This document shows positions 46,418-58,855 of a DNA stretch of 64,000 bases, piece after piece (position 1 is the first letter of the stretch; each line of letters begins with the position of its first letter). The notes beneath the pieces were generated by a model, which was given only the letters and a program-made list of their open reading frames with translations, made no database searches and was not told the DNA's origin. The stretch covers positions 1 through 64,000 of the forward strand of contig SXOO01000217.1 in the NCBI GenBank assembly GCA_005776725.1. Direction: 5' to 3'. The position numbers and the translations under genes were made by a program. Source of the DNA: Pseudomonadota bacterium. Its GTDB lineage: Bacteria > Myxococcota_A > UBA9042 > GCA-2863065.

Positions 46418-46457
46418 GAGGGATGGCAACGTACCACGGCTTCTGTATCTTCGTCGT

Positions 46458-47351
46458 GTGTTCCGAACCTTCGTCACCGTCTGCCTCGTCCTAGCCTGCA
46501 GCCGACCGGCTCCGCCTCCGCCCACCGAGTCCGAGGCTGAGCGCCTGTGCCGAGACGGCCGCGCTCGCCTGGCCGACGGAGACAAGAAGGCCGCACGCGC
46601 CCACTTCGAGCGAGCGGCCGAGGTGGCGCCGCGCGAGCCGCATGGCAGGCTCGGGCTCGCCCTGCTCGAGGTTCTCGAGGGCAACACCCCGGCCGCACAG
46701 GAACAGCTGCTGGCCCTTCGAGCTGGCGGGATCGCCCCCGAGAGCGAGGCCGCCTGGTTCGTGGCCTTCTTGGACGCCCGCCGTCACTTTCCCGCCGTCC
46801 TCGAGGCCCCGCCGCTGCCGGACGTCGCACCCGCACCGGCCCCCGCGCCGGCGCCCGCGGCCGAGCCCTCGATCAGCGGCGACGACCTAGCGTTGGTGGC
46901 CGACTTTCGCCGAGGGGACTACGAGGCGGTGCGGCGCGCCATCGAGCCGCAGGCCTCGCCCTCCACGTTCCGCATGAAGCTGCTCGCTGACGCGTACTAC
47001 AACCTCCAGGACTGGACCCGCGCAGTGCGGACCTACCGCCTCGTGCTCCGTGACGAACCCGGCAACGAGCCGGTCACGCAGTACCTGGCCGACGCCTTGG
47101 TGAGGCTGGAGCGCTATGACGACGCCATAGGCTTCTACCGGACGCTAGCCGAGGCTCACCCCACTCGCCCGGGCTTCTGGCGGCTCATCGGCGACGCCGC
47201 AGCCGCGAAGGGGGATGCCGAGGTCGCCCTGGCGGCGTACCTCAAGGCGCGCGACGCCGGGTACGACGACCCGAGCCTGGAGGGCGTGCTGCGCACGCTC
47301 CAGGCCAAGCTCCCTGGGGCGCCCGATTCAGTGCCCGGGCCAACTCCGTGA
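46458..47351 (+). CDS. TPR-repeat lipoprotein
   Basis: GTG start, signal VFRTFVTVCLVLAC; TPR-like ARAHFERAAEVAPREPHGRLGLALLEV and MKLLADAYYNLQDWTRAVRTYRLVLRDEP. Confidence 0.85.
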   Translation: MFRTFVTVCLVLACSRPAPPPPTESEAERLCRDGRARLADGDKKAARAHFERAAEVAPREPHGRLGLALLEVLEGNTPAAQEQLLALRAGGIAPESEAAWFVAFLDARRHFPAVLEAPPLPDVAPAPAPAPAPAAEPSISGDDLALVADFRRGDYEAVRRAIEPQASPSTFRMKLLADAYYNLQDWTRAVRTYRLVLRDEPGNEPVTQYLADALVRLERYDDAIGFYRTLAEAHPTRPGFWRLIGDAAAAKGDAEVALAAYLKARDAGYDDPSLEGVLRTLQAKLPGAPDSVPGPTP

Positions 47352-47382
47352 CGTGATCGCTCGGCTGTGGTGAAATTATCCC

Positions 47383-48159
47383 GTGCCTCGTGACATCGAC
47401 ATCCAGGCGATGCAGCTCAGGGAGCTCGAAGGGCTCAGCAACACCCTCGAGGTGCTCCGGCGCAAGTACGACCAGTACTTCATCGGCCTAGAGAAGGTGG
47501 AGCCTGGGCTCGAGCGGGAGCAGTTCGAGAGGGCGCTCGCGAAGTCCAAGCTCCTTCGCTCGCCGCTCAACACAGTGCGCTACCGGTACGGCGAGTTCCT
47601 CGCGCGCGTCCGGCTCTACCAGGGGCATTGGCAGCGAGTACTTCGCGAGATCGAAGAGGGAACGTACCGTCGCGGCGCGACCACCATGGCCGAACGACAA
47701 GCGGCACAGCGGGCCGAGGTGGCGCTCCGACGGGCTCAGGGGCTGGAGCCCTCCGACGACTCGGCACCCAACACCGCGGGGCGCGACGACGGGATCGAGG
47801 TGCGTCGGGTACACACCACGGCCAAGTCCGCGGAGGCCTTCCTCGCCCAGTTCCTCGGCGGCAACACCTCGGCGGAGCTCCCCGCCCTGCGCGAGTTGCC
47901 GCGGCCCCAGCCGCCCGCGGCGCGCCCTCCTGACGCCGGCGTTCAGCGGAGCCCCGTCGCCACGCTCTTCGACGCCTACGTGGCGGCAAAGAAGGAGCGG
48001 GGCGACGACGTGTCCAAGATGAGCCTGTCGGCCTTCTCGAAGTCCCTCGAGAAGCAACGCGAGCAGGCGCGGACCCAACTCGGCGCGGACGTGGAGCTGA
48101 AGCTCAAGGTCACGCCAGAGAAGGTGTCGGTGATCGCGGTCAAGAAGCGCGAGGGGTAG
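47383..48159 (+). CDS. Hypothetical coiled-coil protein
   Basis: MQLRELEGLSNTLEVLRRKYDQYFIGLEKVEPGLEREQFERALAKSKLLRSPLNTVRYRYGEFLARVRLYQGHWQRVLREIEEGTYRR; no firm family name. Confidence 0.7.
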   Translation: MPRDIDIQAMQLRELEGLSNTLEVLRRKYDQYFIGLEKVEPGLEREQFERALAKSKLLRSPLNTVRYRYGEFLARVRLYQGHWQRVLREIEEGTYRRGATTMAERQAAQRAEVALRRAQGLEPSDDSAPNTAGRDDGIEVRRVHTTAKSAEAFLAQFLGGNTSAELPALRELPRPQPPAARPPDAGVQRSPVATLFDAYVAAKKERGDDVSKMSLSAFSKSLEKQREQARTQLGADVELKLKVTPEKVSVIAVKKREG

Positions 48160-48237
48160 TAGCCGCCCAGGCGCCACCCACGCGCCAGCTCAGCGCTGGC
48201 CGTCCAAGAGTCTTGTCTGCCGCCGAGCCCCCGTTGG

Positions 48238-50540
<2,303 letters not shown>

Positions 50541-50544
<4 letters not shown>

Positions 50545-52133
50545 ACCGGCACGACGCCTCGCCGCCGCCACGGCCGCTCGACCGTCTTGTTCTTGGTCAG
50601 CTCGAGGCCGTGGAGCAGCACGGCGCGCGTGTCCCTGGGGTCGATGACCTCGTCCACGAACGCGTGCGCGGCCACCTTCGTCACGTTGATGTGCGGCCGG
50701 ATGGCGTCGGCCATCTGCTTCACCATGGCCTCCCGGACCTCTGGGGTCGGTGCGGCCTGAAGGGCCTTGGACGCGGCGATCGACACCATGCCCTCCGGCC
50801 CCATGACGCTGATCTCCGCCGTGGGCCAGGCCACGAACACGTCCGGCTCGTACGCGCGCCCGTTCATGACGTAATACCCGGCGCCGTAGCCCTTCCGGAC
50901 CACCACGGTCAGCTTCGGTACCGTCGCGTCAGCCACAGCGAACAGCATCTTCGCGCCGTGCCGGATGATGCCCTCGCGCTCGACCTTGGACCCGATGAGG
51001 AAGCCGGGCACGTCTTGCAGGAAGACCAAAGGCACCCGGTACGCGTCGCACAGCGTGACGAAGCGCGCCGCCTTGTCCGCCGCGTTGACGTCGAGGACGC
51101 CGCCCAACATCTTCGGGTTGTTCGCCACGAAGCCCACCGGGAAGCCCCCGATTCGCGCGAAGGCGGTCACGATGTTCTTGGCCCACTTGGGCTTCATCTC
51201 GAGCAGCTCGCCGTCGTCCACCAGCAGCTCGATGAGCTTGCGCATGTCGTAGCTGGCCTTCGGGTTGTCGGGCAGGAGGTCGAGGATGCGGTCATCGAGG
51301 CGCTCGGACTCCTTCGGGGCGTACGCTCTCCGCGGCGGGGCGTCGTTGCAGGAGGACGGCAGGAACGACAGGAAGCGCTTGATGGAGTCGAGGCAGTCCT
51401 GATCGGACTTGAACTCCTGGTCCGCCACGCCGGACTCCTCGTTGTGGACTCGGCTACCGCCCAGCTCCTCTTCGGTGATGTCCTCACCCACCGCCGCCTT
51501 GACAAGCGGTGGGCCGCCGAGCGCCATGGAGCTGGTCTTCCGCACCATGGGCACGTAATCCGCGAGGCCGGGGATGTAGGCGGTGCCGGCCGCGCCGGGT
51601 CCCACCATCGCGGCCACCTGCGGGACCACCCCGGACATGTGCACCTGCTCGCGGAACAGGTAGCCCGAGTCAGCGAAGTACGAGATCGTGGACGCTTGGT
51701 TGAGGCCTCCCTTCGGGTGCAGGCGGGCCCCGGCCGAGTCGATGAGCCAGACGATAGGGATCCGCTGGCGCAGCGCCGTCTCTCGGAGCCGCGTCACCTT
51801 GACCTCGCCGGTCATGCCGATGCTGCCGCCCAGAACGGTGAAGTCGTACGCGGCGCAGGCCACGAGCCGCCCGTCGATGCGGCCCGTGCCGGTGATCACA
51901 CCGTCCGCCGGCGCCAGGACGTCTTTTATCTCCTCGTTACCCACGTGGAACGTGGCCAGGGAGCCGAACTCCTGGAAGGTCCCGGCGTCGAAGAGGTAGG
52001 CGATGCGCTCGCGCGCCGTGAGCTTCCCGCGTTCGTGCTGGCGGGCCACCCGCTCGGCGCCGCCCATCTCGGCGATCTCGGCGCGGCGCCGCTCGAGCTC
52101 GGCCACCATCTGACGCATCCGATTCTCGGTCAT
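50541..52133 (-). CDS. Acyl-CoA carboxylase carboxyltransferase subunit
   Basis: ERGKLTARERIAYLFDAGTFQEFG, DGVITGTGRIDGR, IPIVWLIDSAGARL, VFLQDVPGFLIGSKVEREGIIRHGAKML, RKGYGAGYYVMNG, DPRDTR. Confidence 0.95.
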
Positions 52134-52287
52134 CTCGCAGCTCCTCCCGGCAACAGGGCCGGCGGAGCGTAGGGGGCGAGGGGCCGGGGGGTCAACGGTG
52201 TTAGGAAGTTAACGCGTCGCCCACACCGAGTTATGCACGCTCACCCCGGTGACGGACGGATAGTAATGCAAAAACAGCATGTTGCGC

Positions 52288-52319
52288 TTGACAAGAAGGT
52301 TGGCTCGGCCATTGCATAC
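52288..52319 (+). promoter_or_regulatory. Candidate sigma70-like promoter: TTGACA-N18-TTGCAT(ACC)
   Basis: Consensus -35 TTGACA at 52288..52293; -10-like TTGCAT at 52312..52317; leaves ~150-nt leader before the beta-barrel gene. Confidence 0.4.
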
Positions 52320-52471
52320 CGCTTTCGCGCCGTCGCACCTGAATCCGGGGGGCCGCGAGCGCGAAGTGCCTTGGAAAGCTGCGGTTTATGCCTCGGATTT
52401 CCCTTGCAGCAGCATGGGCGCGGGACTACAACCGCCTGTCTTCAAGGCCGGTAGAAGGTCGGAGGAAACGC

Positions 52472-53560
52472 GTGAAGCTCTGGAAGACCCTCATCGCAGC
52501 AACCGCAGCGCTCTTCGTGAGCGCGCCCTCTGCGGTCGCCGGCGAGAAGCAAAAAAAGGACAACGCCTCGGCCACCGCTGCCGCGCCTGCGCCGGCTGCG
52601 AAGTCGTGGATGAGCCGCTTCAACGGCTCGCTCGTCTACGAGAACGCGCTCGGGATGGGCACGTTCACGACCAAGGGCGAGTCGGCCCAGCCGCTGTGGA
52701 ACATGTCCTACAGCGTGCGGCTCGGATACCTGCTCCACGAAGCGTCGAAGCTCAGGCTCACGCTCCGGCTCGACATGGATCAGAACGTCGTCGAGAACTA
52801 CGCGTCCGCCAACACCCGGCCGCACCAGTTCCAGCTGTACGACATCCGACTCAGCCTCGGCCAGGGCGCCTTCGTCGGGTTCGTCGCGGACGGCTTCGGC
52901 CCCATGAGCGACAAGGGTGAGCGCCAGCCGGTGCTCAGCTTCGACTGGTCCACCACCCTCATCTTCCCCACGGCCAAGGCGTCGCAGCTGGCCAACAAGT
53001 ACCTCGGCGTCAGCGGCGGGCTCACCACCCACTTCACGCCGTTGAGCTGGATGGACCTTCGCTACGGCTTCGGCGTCACGAAGAACTTCAACCGGTTCAC
53101 GAATCAGGTGCTCGACGTGTCGGACGTGTCCCTCCCCACGCCCTCCCGGGCGAACGGCGCGGAGAACGTGGCCGAAGGCCTCGTCGCGCTGGGCGGAGCG
53201 AACCTCGAGTGGTCGTTGTCACACGACATCGGCCTCGACTTCAGCTGGGGCGTCGGGCTTGGAGACATGGGCTTCACGCTCGGCTGGACCTACTTCCAGA
53301 GCATGACCTACGCCAACTTCACCAAGGACGAGCTGTCTTCGGAGTTTGCCAAGGCCGGCCGCGGCTACTCCGACCTCATGCGCGGCGTGGTTGAGGTCAG
53401 CTGGGCTCCGATTACCCACTTCGCGGTGGGTCTCGGCTGGCTCGTCGATCAGACCCCCAAGAACACGTCGGACGGCTCGTTCCGCTTCCCGTGGTGGGAC
53501 ACCACCAACGGCGCGGACAACGTCCAAACCTTCTATCTCGACCTCGTCGCCAGCTTCTGA
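52472..53560 (+). CDS. Predicted outer-membrane beta-barrel protein
   Basis: GTG start with GGAGGAAACGC; signal LIAATAALFVSAPSAVAG; alternating amphipathic strands; terminal aromatic FYLDLVASF. Confidence 0.8.
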   Translation: MKLWKTLIAATAALFVSAPSAVAGEKQKKDNASATAAAPAPAAKSWMSRFNGSLVYENALGMGTFTTKGESAQPLWNMSYSVRLGYLLHEASKLRLTLRLDMDQNVVENYASANTRPHQFQLYDIRLSLGQGAFVGFVADGFGPMSDKGERQPVLSFDWSTTLIFPTAKASQLANKYLGVSGGLTTHFTPLSWMDLRYGFGVTKNFNRFTNQVLDVSDVSLPTPSRANGAENVAEGLVALGGANLEWSLSHDIGLDFSWGVGLGDMGFTLGWTYFQSMTYANFTKDELSSEFAKAGRGYSDLMRGVVEVSWAPITHFAVGLGWLVDQTPKNTSDGSFRFPWWDTTNGADNVQTFYLDLVASF

Positions 53561-53619
53561 GGTCGCTCCCAATGTTTTTTCACGATAGCTCCGCCTCTTT
53601 TCCTGCGAGGGAGAACCCT

Positions 53620-56600
53620 ATGACTCAGCGGCCCCATGGATGGCTCCGTTCCGCGTTCGCGGTCGGGCTCGTCGGCCTTCTCGCGTCGAGCTGTGCCGAG
53701 GAAGTCGGCGACATCGACCGGACGTCCCCGAACAAGCTCAAGAAGACCCAGTTCGCTGGCTCTTGGTACTTCCTCCAGACGATGATCGACGTGCCGCAGC
53801 AGACGGCGCAGGGCTTCATCGGCAACACCAACTTCGGCAACAGCGCCAAGGTGGTGTTCGAGCTCACCGAGGACTGGCTGTACGTCCTGCCCATGCAGGA
53901 GACGGTTCAGTTCTCGGAGAAGCCGTACAAGGTGAAGAAGATCCGGAACTACTGGGAGCCGGGCCAGTCCCACGAGTTCGTCGAGCTCTACGTCGGCGAG
54001 CCCATCGCCGCGTTCCCGGTCGAGTCGCACTTCGACGTACGCCGCGAGTACAGCACCTCGACGGGCAAGCAGTCGAACGTGATCAGCGAGAACGCCACGG
54101 ATCGCGTCTGGCACGAGCGCGAGTACGTCCGCATCAACTGGGGCGGCAACGCGGTCACCGACTGGATGTTCCCGCTCGGCTCCTCGCAGATGAGCTCCGT
54201 TGACCACTACGTGCAGGGCGTCGAAGACCAGACCCTGCGGCCCGACGGCGCCGGTACGAACCCGGACATCGCCGAGTTCGAGGGCGACTACATGTCGTTC
54301 GTCACGAAGGCGTTCGTCGCGCCGTCGGAGGCCAACTGGCAGGGCTACCTCTGCGACCCCTACGGCGTGTCCAACAAGGACTGCGCGGGCTCCGTCATCA
54401 AGGTGCGCCACAGCTTCAAGCGAGCTGATGCCACGCCGGACGTCGAGACCTTCGTCTACACGAACCGCGAGCACATGGACAAGTTCGGCTTCTTCCTCGC
54501 CGAGCGGCACGCGTACGACAGCCTGTGGGACCTCACCGAGTCCAAGCGCGACTACAAGGCGCAGCGCTGGAACCTCTGGCAGAGCACCTGGGATTACCGG
54601 AAGTACGTTGACGGCGTCGCTCAGGACAAGACCGAGGACGTCATCCTCGGCACCGACGGCCAGCCGCTGCGCTGCCGCGACCACGTCGACTGCGGCACCG
54701 ACGACAAGGTGCTCGACTTCACGGCGCTCCGCTGCGTCAAGGACTCCATCTACGAGGCGGGTACCTGCAAGCGCGGCACGCTGCACAAGCTCGCCGACCG
54801 CGGGCTCCGCCCCATCATCTATCACATGAGCGCGCTCATGCCGGATGACGGCGAGCGGCAGTGGATGCGCCAGCAGTTCTACAAGAGCGCAGACGAGTGG
54901 TCGCGCGTGTACAAAGACGCCGTGGCCTGGGGCCTCGCGCTCGAGGACAAGGGCCAGTACTGGACGCGGGCCTGCGAGACGAACGCTGACTGCACCAAGG
55001 GCCGCAGCGACGTTCTGGTGGACCACGCGTTCCCCATGCCGCAGCTCGTCGATGGCGCCGCGAAGGCCGTAGGCTGCTCGGCGACCAACCCGTGCGCCAA
55101 GAACCAGAACTGCAAGAACGACGCGCAGTATGGTGACGTGTGCCACTGGAACGAGTCCGGCGAGCTGGTGGTCGAGTACGACCAGAAGACCGGCACCCGC
55201 AAGGGCACCGTCGTGATCTACGAGAACGCCGGCAAGTACGCGGTCGCGCTGGTGCAAGACGGCCAGACGCCCCCGTCGGGTGCGGCTGTCCGCTTCGTCA
55301 ATGTGTCCGGCGCCGACGCCACGCTCACCGCCAATGGCGCGACGCTCGCTCTCTCAGGCAAGCCGGCCGACAGCGGCTGGTACGAGGAGGTCATCGGGCA
55401 GACCGCCGGTGACGTCACGTTCGCCGCCGGCGGCAAGACCACCGCCCTCAAGCTCGCCAACAGCGGCGACTACGTCGTCGTCCTCACCGCCGACGGCCTC
55501 TACGCCGCTGGCGCGCTCCGCGCCTCGGGTGACGGGCTCCGCTTCTATTATGCCAGCGCGTCCACGAGCCTGATCGAGGCCGGCCTCAACGGGGCCCGGA
55601 TCGTCGATTACTTCGGAGCCGGCCAGCTCAGCGCGTACGCGCCGCAGCCCTTCGACGAGGCTCGCGTCGTCGTGACCGCGCTGGGCGCCCAGGGCGACGT
55701 CACCTGCTTCTTTGCCGGCCACGAGGGCCGCTGCTCCGGTTGGTCGGCCTCGTGGTCCGAGGACGACAACAAGAAGGTCGCCGAGTACAAGGCCACGCTG
55801 CCGGACATGTTCCTCCTGTGTGAGAACCAGTACGACGCGGCCAACGAGCAGAAGAACTTCGACGCCGCGAAGAGCGCGGGCGACACGCAGGCCGACCGCG
55901 GCAAGAACTGGGAGCTCGAGGCGGCCGCCCTGAATGACGGCCGTTACTCGGTGGCGGGCAAGAACCCGTACAACACCGGGCTCGGCCAGAACCAGAACGT
56001 CCCGGGGATCTTCAACCCCTGCCGCGACCTCGTGGCGGGTGATCCCACCGCGCTGAAGAAGATCGGCGACATGCGCTACAACTACATCTACTGGGTCGCC
56101 GAGAACCAGGCGGCCAGCCCGCTCGGCTACGGCCCGAGCGCGGGTGACCCCGAGACCGGGCAGCTCGTCTGGGGCACCGCGTACATCTATGGCGCCCCCA
56201 CGCTCACCTACGGCCAGGCGTCGAAGGACCTCGCCGACATCGTCAACGGCGTCACCGACCCGGCCGACGTGGTCACCGGAAAGTACATCCGCGACTTCGT
56301 GCAGCGGAAGGGGGACGTCCTCCCGCAGGACAACTCCGGCACGCTCTTCGAGGGCGGACTCGCTCACGCAGAGCACGCCCACGAGCACCCGCAGTTCGAC
56401 GCTGCGGGCGTGGTGCACCCCGCCTTCGATCCCTTCAAGAACGAAGAGATCGTGCGCTTCATGACCGACAAGGCGTTCCAGAAGCAGCTGCTCCTGGGTC
56501 TGCCCACCGTGTCGGACAACATGGTCTCGGCCCGCCTCGACGCCATCCGCGGCACGGCCCTCGAGGACATGATGATCAACGACGAGGTGCGCTTCGCCGT

Positions 56601-58824
56601 CGGTGGCTCCCTGGAGAGCGCGCCGACCACCAACGCGCTCCGCGAGAAGCTCAGCCCGGCCTCGTGGGCCTCGGGCAAGGTTGCCCGCGCCGAGCTCAGC
56701 CAAGGTCGGAACAAGGCCCTGGCGAAGGCGCCGTGCTCCTTCGACCGCGAGTTCATGGACGACAACATCTACGGTATGGCGAAGGAGTTCTTCTGCACGG
56801 ATGACGAGCGCGCCGCGGGCACCAAGGAGTGCCTCGAGGGCGACGACCTCCGGTGGAAGATCACCGTCCGCATCGCCTCGGGCCTCATCGAGCACGAGAT
56901 CGGTCACACGATGGGCCTTCGCCACAACTTCGGAGGCTCGCCCGACCTCTTCAACTTCCACGACCAGTACTACGAGGTTCGTGAGAAGGAGCAGATCTAC
57001 TGCAAGTCGGACGGCCACTGTGACGAGGACTACGGCGAGACCTGCCTCCTCCAGACGGCGTGCAGCGCGTCGAACCCCTGCCCGGGCGGCCTCACCTGCG
57101 TGACCGGTCAGTGCGTCGACGGCATCGGTGTGCAGACGGGCCTCTGCGCCCTCGATGGGACGCCCGTCGAGAAGCTCGCGCCCCGCGCGAAGATGACCGA
57201 GCAGGAGCGCCTGAACAAGCTCTCCGAGTACCAGTACAGCACGGTCATGGACTACGGCGGCACCTTCAACGCCGACGTGCACGGCCTCGGCAAGTACGAC
57301 TACGCGGCGATCAAGTTCGGCTACCTCAAGATGGTCGACATCTACACCGACACCTCCAAGATCCGGGAGCGCATCGCCTCGCTGTCCGAGCGCTACGGCA
57401 ACGACCCGTCGAACTTCGCCTACTTCCTCGACACCGACGGATGGCGCTACGCGGGCGTGCTGTTCTCACCGTTCTACTATCTCGAGAACTACATCGGCGT
57501 GGAGCAGAACAAGAAGCGCCGCGCGGCCTCGTACGAGCAGGTCAAGCTCGAGAAGGAGATGGTCACGAACTACGACTCGGGTGAGCTCTACTGGAGCTAC
57601 ATCGAGGTGCCCTACCGCTTCTGCTCCGATGAGTTCAACGGCAACCTCGGCTGTTACACCTGGGATACCGGCGTGGACGTTGGCGAGATCGTGCACAACG
57701 CCATCGGCAAGGTCGACGAGTACTACATCATCGATGCATTCAAGCGGGAGAGCCTGTTCAAGGGCGGCGACTCCTTCATCCGCAGCTACTACAGCCGCCT
57801 CCTCACGAGGTACCTGAATGTGCTCGCGGACAGCGGTCGCTACTTCGCCATCTACGACAACATCTTCCGCGATCGGTCGTGGTACCCGGACTTCTCGAGC
57901 AACATCTACTCGCTCGGGACCCTGGCCAGCGCCGCTCAGCGCTCGTTCAACCACCTCGCTCAGATGATCGCGGCGCCGGCGCCGGGCTCCTTCGAGCAAG
58001 GCAGCGACGGGGTGTACCGCAACATCAGCTACGAGGAGGTCGCGGGCGCCGACCTGACGGTCCCCGTGGGCGTCGGCAAGTTCCCGTACACGCAGTTTCT
58101 CTCGCCCGAGTTCTACGGGTTCGAGAACCACGTGCTCTTCGTGGGCGGCTTCTGGTCGAAGCTCGCGGCCCTCGAGACGCTGACGGACAGCACCTTCTAC
58201 TCGTCCTCTGACTGGGTCGGCGAGCAGCTGCCCACGGGCCGGAGCACGTCGGTCGGCTTCAACACGCTCTACCAGCGCGAGATGACGAACCTCCTCGGCG
58301 GCCTCATCGCCGAGTCGCTCGGCGAGTACAGCGGCCTCGCGGACGTGGGCACGGACGGCAAGCCCGTATTCCGGACCCGCGACCTCTTCAACCCGGCCGA
58401 TGGTGCGGGCGCCCCGTCGGTGGAGCCGAGCCTCAACAACCTGAGCCTCAAGCTCTACGCCACCTGGTACGGCATGGCCAACCTGCCCGCCGGCTTCGAC
58501 CCGAGCTTCACGGACGCGATGGCTGTGTTCCTCGAGGGCCACGGCGACGAGTACGACCTCACCACCACGGCGTCTGGCGTGGAGATGACGGAGTTCAAGG
58601 ATCCCTTCGGCGGCAAGACCTACCGGGCCTACGCGCCGAACTACGACTCCGGCCGTATCGCACCGGCGTACACCATCGTTCAGCGCGCTCAGGCGGCGCG
58701 CGAAGCGTGGGAGAACGCGTCGGGCCAGGCCAGGCTGGAGCTCGAGCGCCAGATGAAGAAGGACATCGAGGTTCTCGATGCCCTCCGCAGCTTCCAATCC
58801 GTTTACGGCAGCCTCACCTACTGA
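53620..58824 (+). CDS. Giant metzincin-like zinc metalloprotease lipoprotein (paralog 1)
   Basis: Lipobox LVGLLASSC; zinc motif HEIGHTMGLRHNF (56893..56931); Met-turn-like TVMDY (~57240). Confidence 0.87.
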   Translation: MTQRPHGWLRSAFAVGLVGLLASSCAEEVGDIDRTSPNKLKKTQFAGSWYFLQTMIDVPQQTAQGFIGNTNFGNSAKVVFELTEDWLYVLPMQETVQFSEKPYKVKKIRNYWEPGQSHEFVELYVGEPIAAFPVESHFDVRREYSTSTGKQSNVISENATDRVWHEREYVRINWGGNAVTDWMFPLGSSQMSSVDHYVQGVEDQTLRPDGAGTNPDIAEFEGDYMSFVTKAFVAPSEANWQGYLCDPYGVSNKDCAGSVIKVRHSFKRADATPDVETFVYTNREHMDKFGFFLAERHAYDSLWDLTESKRDYKAQRWNLWQSTWDYRKYVDGVAQDKTEDVILGTDGQPLRCRDHVDCGTDDKVLDFTALRCVKDSIYEAGTCKRGTLHKLADRGLRPIIYHMSALMPDDGERQWMRQQFYKSADEWSRVYKDAVAWGLALEDKGQYWTRACETNADCTKGRSDVLVDHAFPMPQLVDGAAKAVGCSATNPCAKNQNCKNDAQYGDVCHWNESGELVVEYDQKTGTRKGTVVIYENAGKYAVALVQDGQTPPSGAAVRFVNVSGADATLTANGATLALSGKPADSGWYEEVIGQTAGDVTFAAGGKTTALKLANSGDYVVVLTADGLYAAGALRASGDGLRFYYASASTSLIEAGLNGARIVDYFGAGQLSAYAPQPFDEARVVVTALGAQGDVTCFFAGHEGRCSGWSASWSEDDNKKVAEYKATLPDMFLLCENQYDAANEQKNFDAAKSAGDTQADRGKNWELEAAALNDGRYSVAGKNPYNTGLGQNQNVPGIFNPCRDLVAGDPTALKKIGDMRYNYIYWVAENQAASPLGYGPSAGDPETGQLVWGTAYIYGAPTLTYGQASKDLADIVNGVTDPADVVTGKYIRDFVQRKGDVLPQDNSGTLFEGGLAHAEHAHEHPQFDAAGVVHPAFDPFKNEEIVRFMTDKAFQKQLLLGLPTVSDNMVSARLDAIRGTALEDMMINDEVRFAVGGSLESAPTTNALREKLSPASWASGKVARAELSQGRNKALAKAPCSFDREFMDDNIYGMAKEFFCTDDERAAGTKECLEGDDLRWKITVRIASGLIEHEIGHTMGLRHNFGGSPDLFNFHDQYYEVREKEQIYCKSDGHCDEDYGETCLLQTACSASNPCPGGLTCVTGQCVDGIGVQTGLCALDGTPVEKLAPRAKMTEQERLNKLSEYQYSTVMDYGGTFNADVHGLGKYDYAAIKFGYLKMVDIYTDTSKIRERIASLSERYGNDPSNFAYFLDTDGWRYAGVLFSPFYYLENYIGVEQNKKRRAASYEQVKLEKEMVTNYDSGELYWSYIEVPYRFCSDEFNGNLGCYTWDTGVDVGEIVHNAIGKVDEYYIIDAFKRESLFKGGDSFIRSYYSRLLTRYLNVLADSGRYFAIYDNIFRDRSWYPDFSSNIYSLGTLASAAQRSFNHLAQMIAAPAPGSFEQGSDGVYRNISYEEVAGADLTVPVGVGKFPYTQFLSPEFYGFENHVLFVGGFWSKLAALETLTDSTFYSSSDWVGEQLPTGRSTSVGFNTLYQREMTNLLGGLIAESLGEYSGLADVGTDGKPVFRTRDLFNPADGAGAPSVEPSLNNLSLKLYATWYGMANLPAGFDPSFTDAMAVFLEGHGDEYDLTTTASGVEMTEFKDPFGGKTYRAYAPNYDSGRIAPAYTIVQRAQAAREAWENASGQARLELERQMKKDIEVLDALRSFQSVYGSLTY

Positions 58825-58855
58825 TCCGGGCAAGAAGGACGAAAGGGACAACCCA

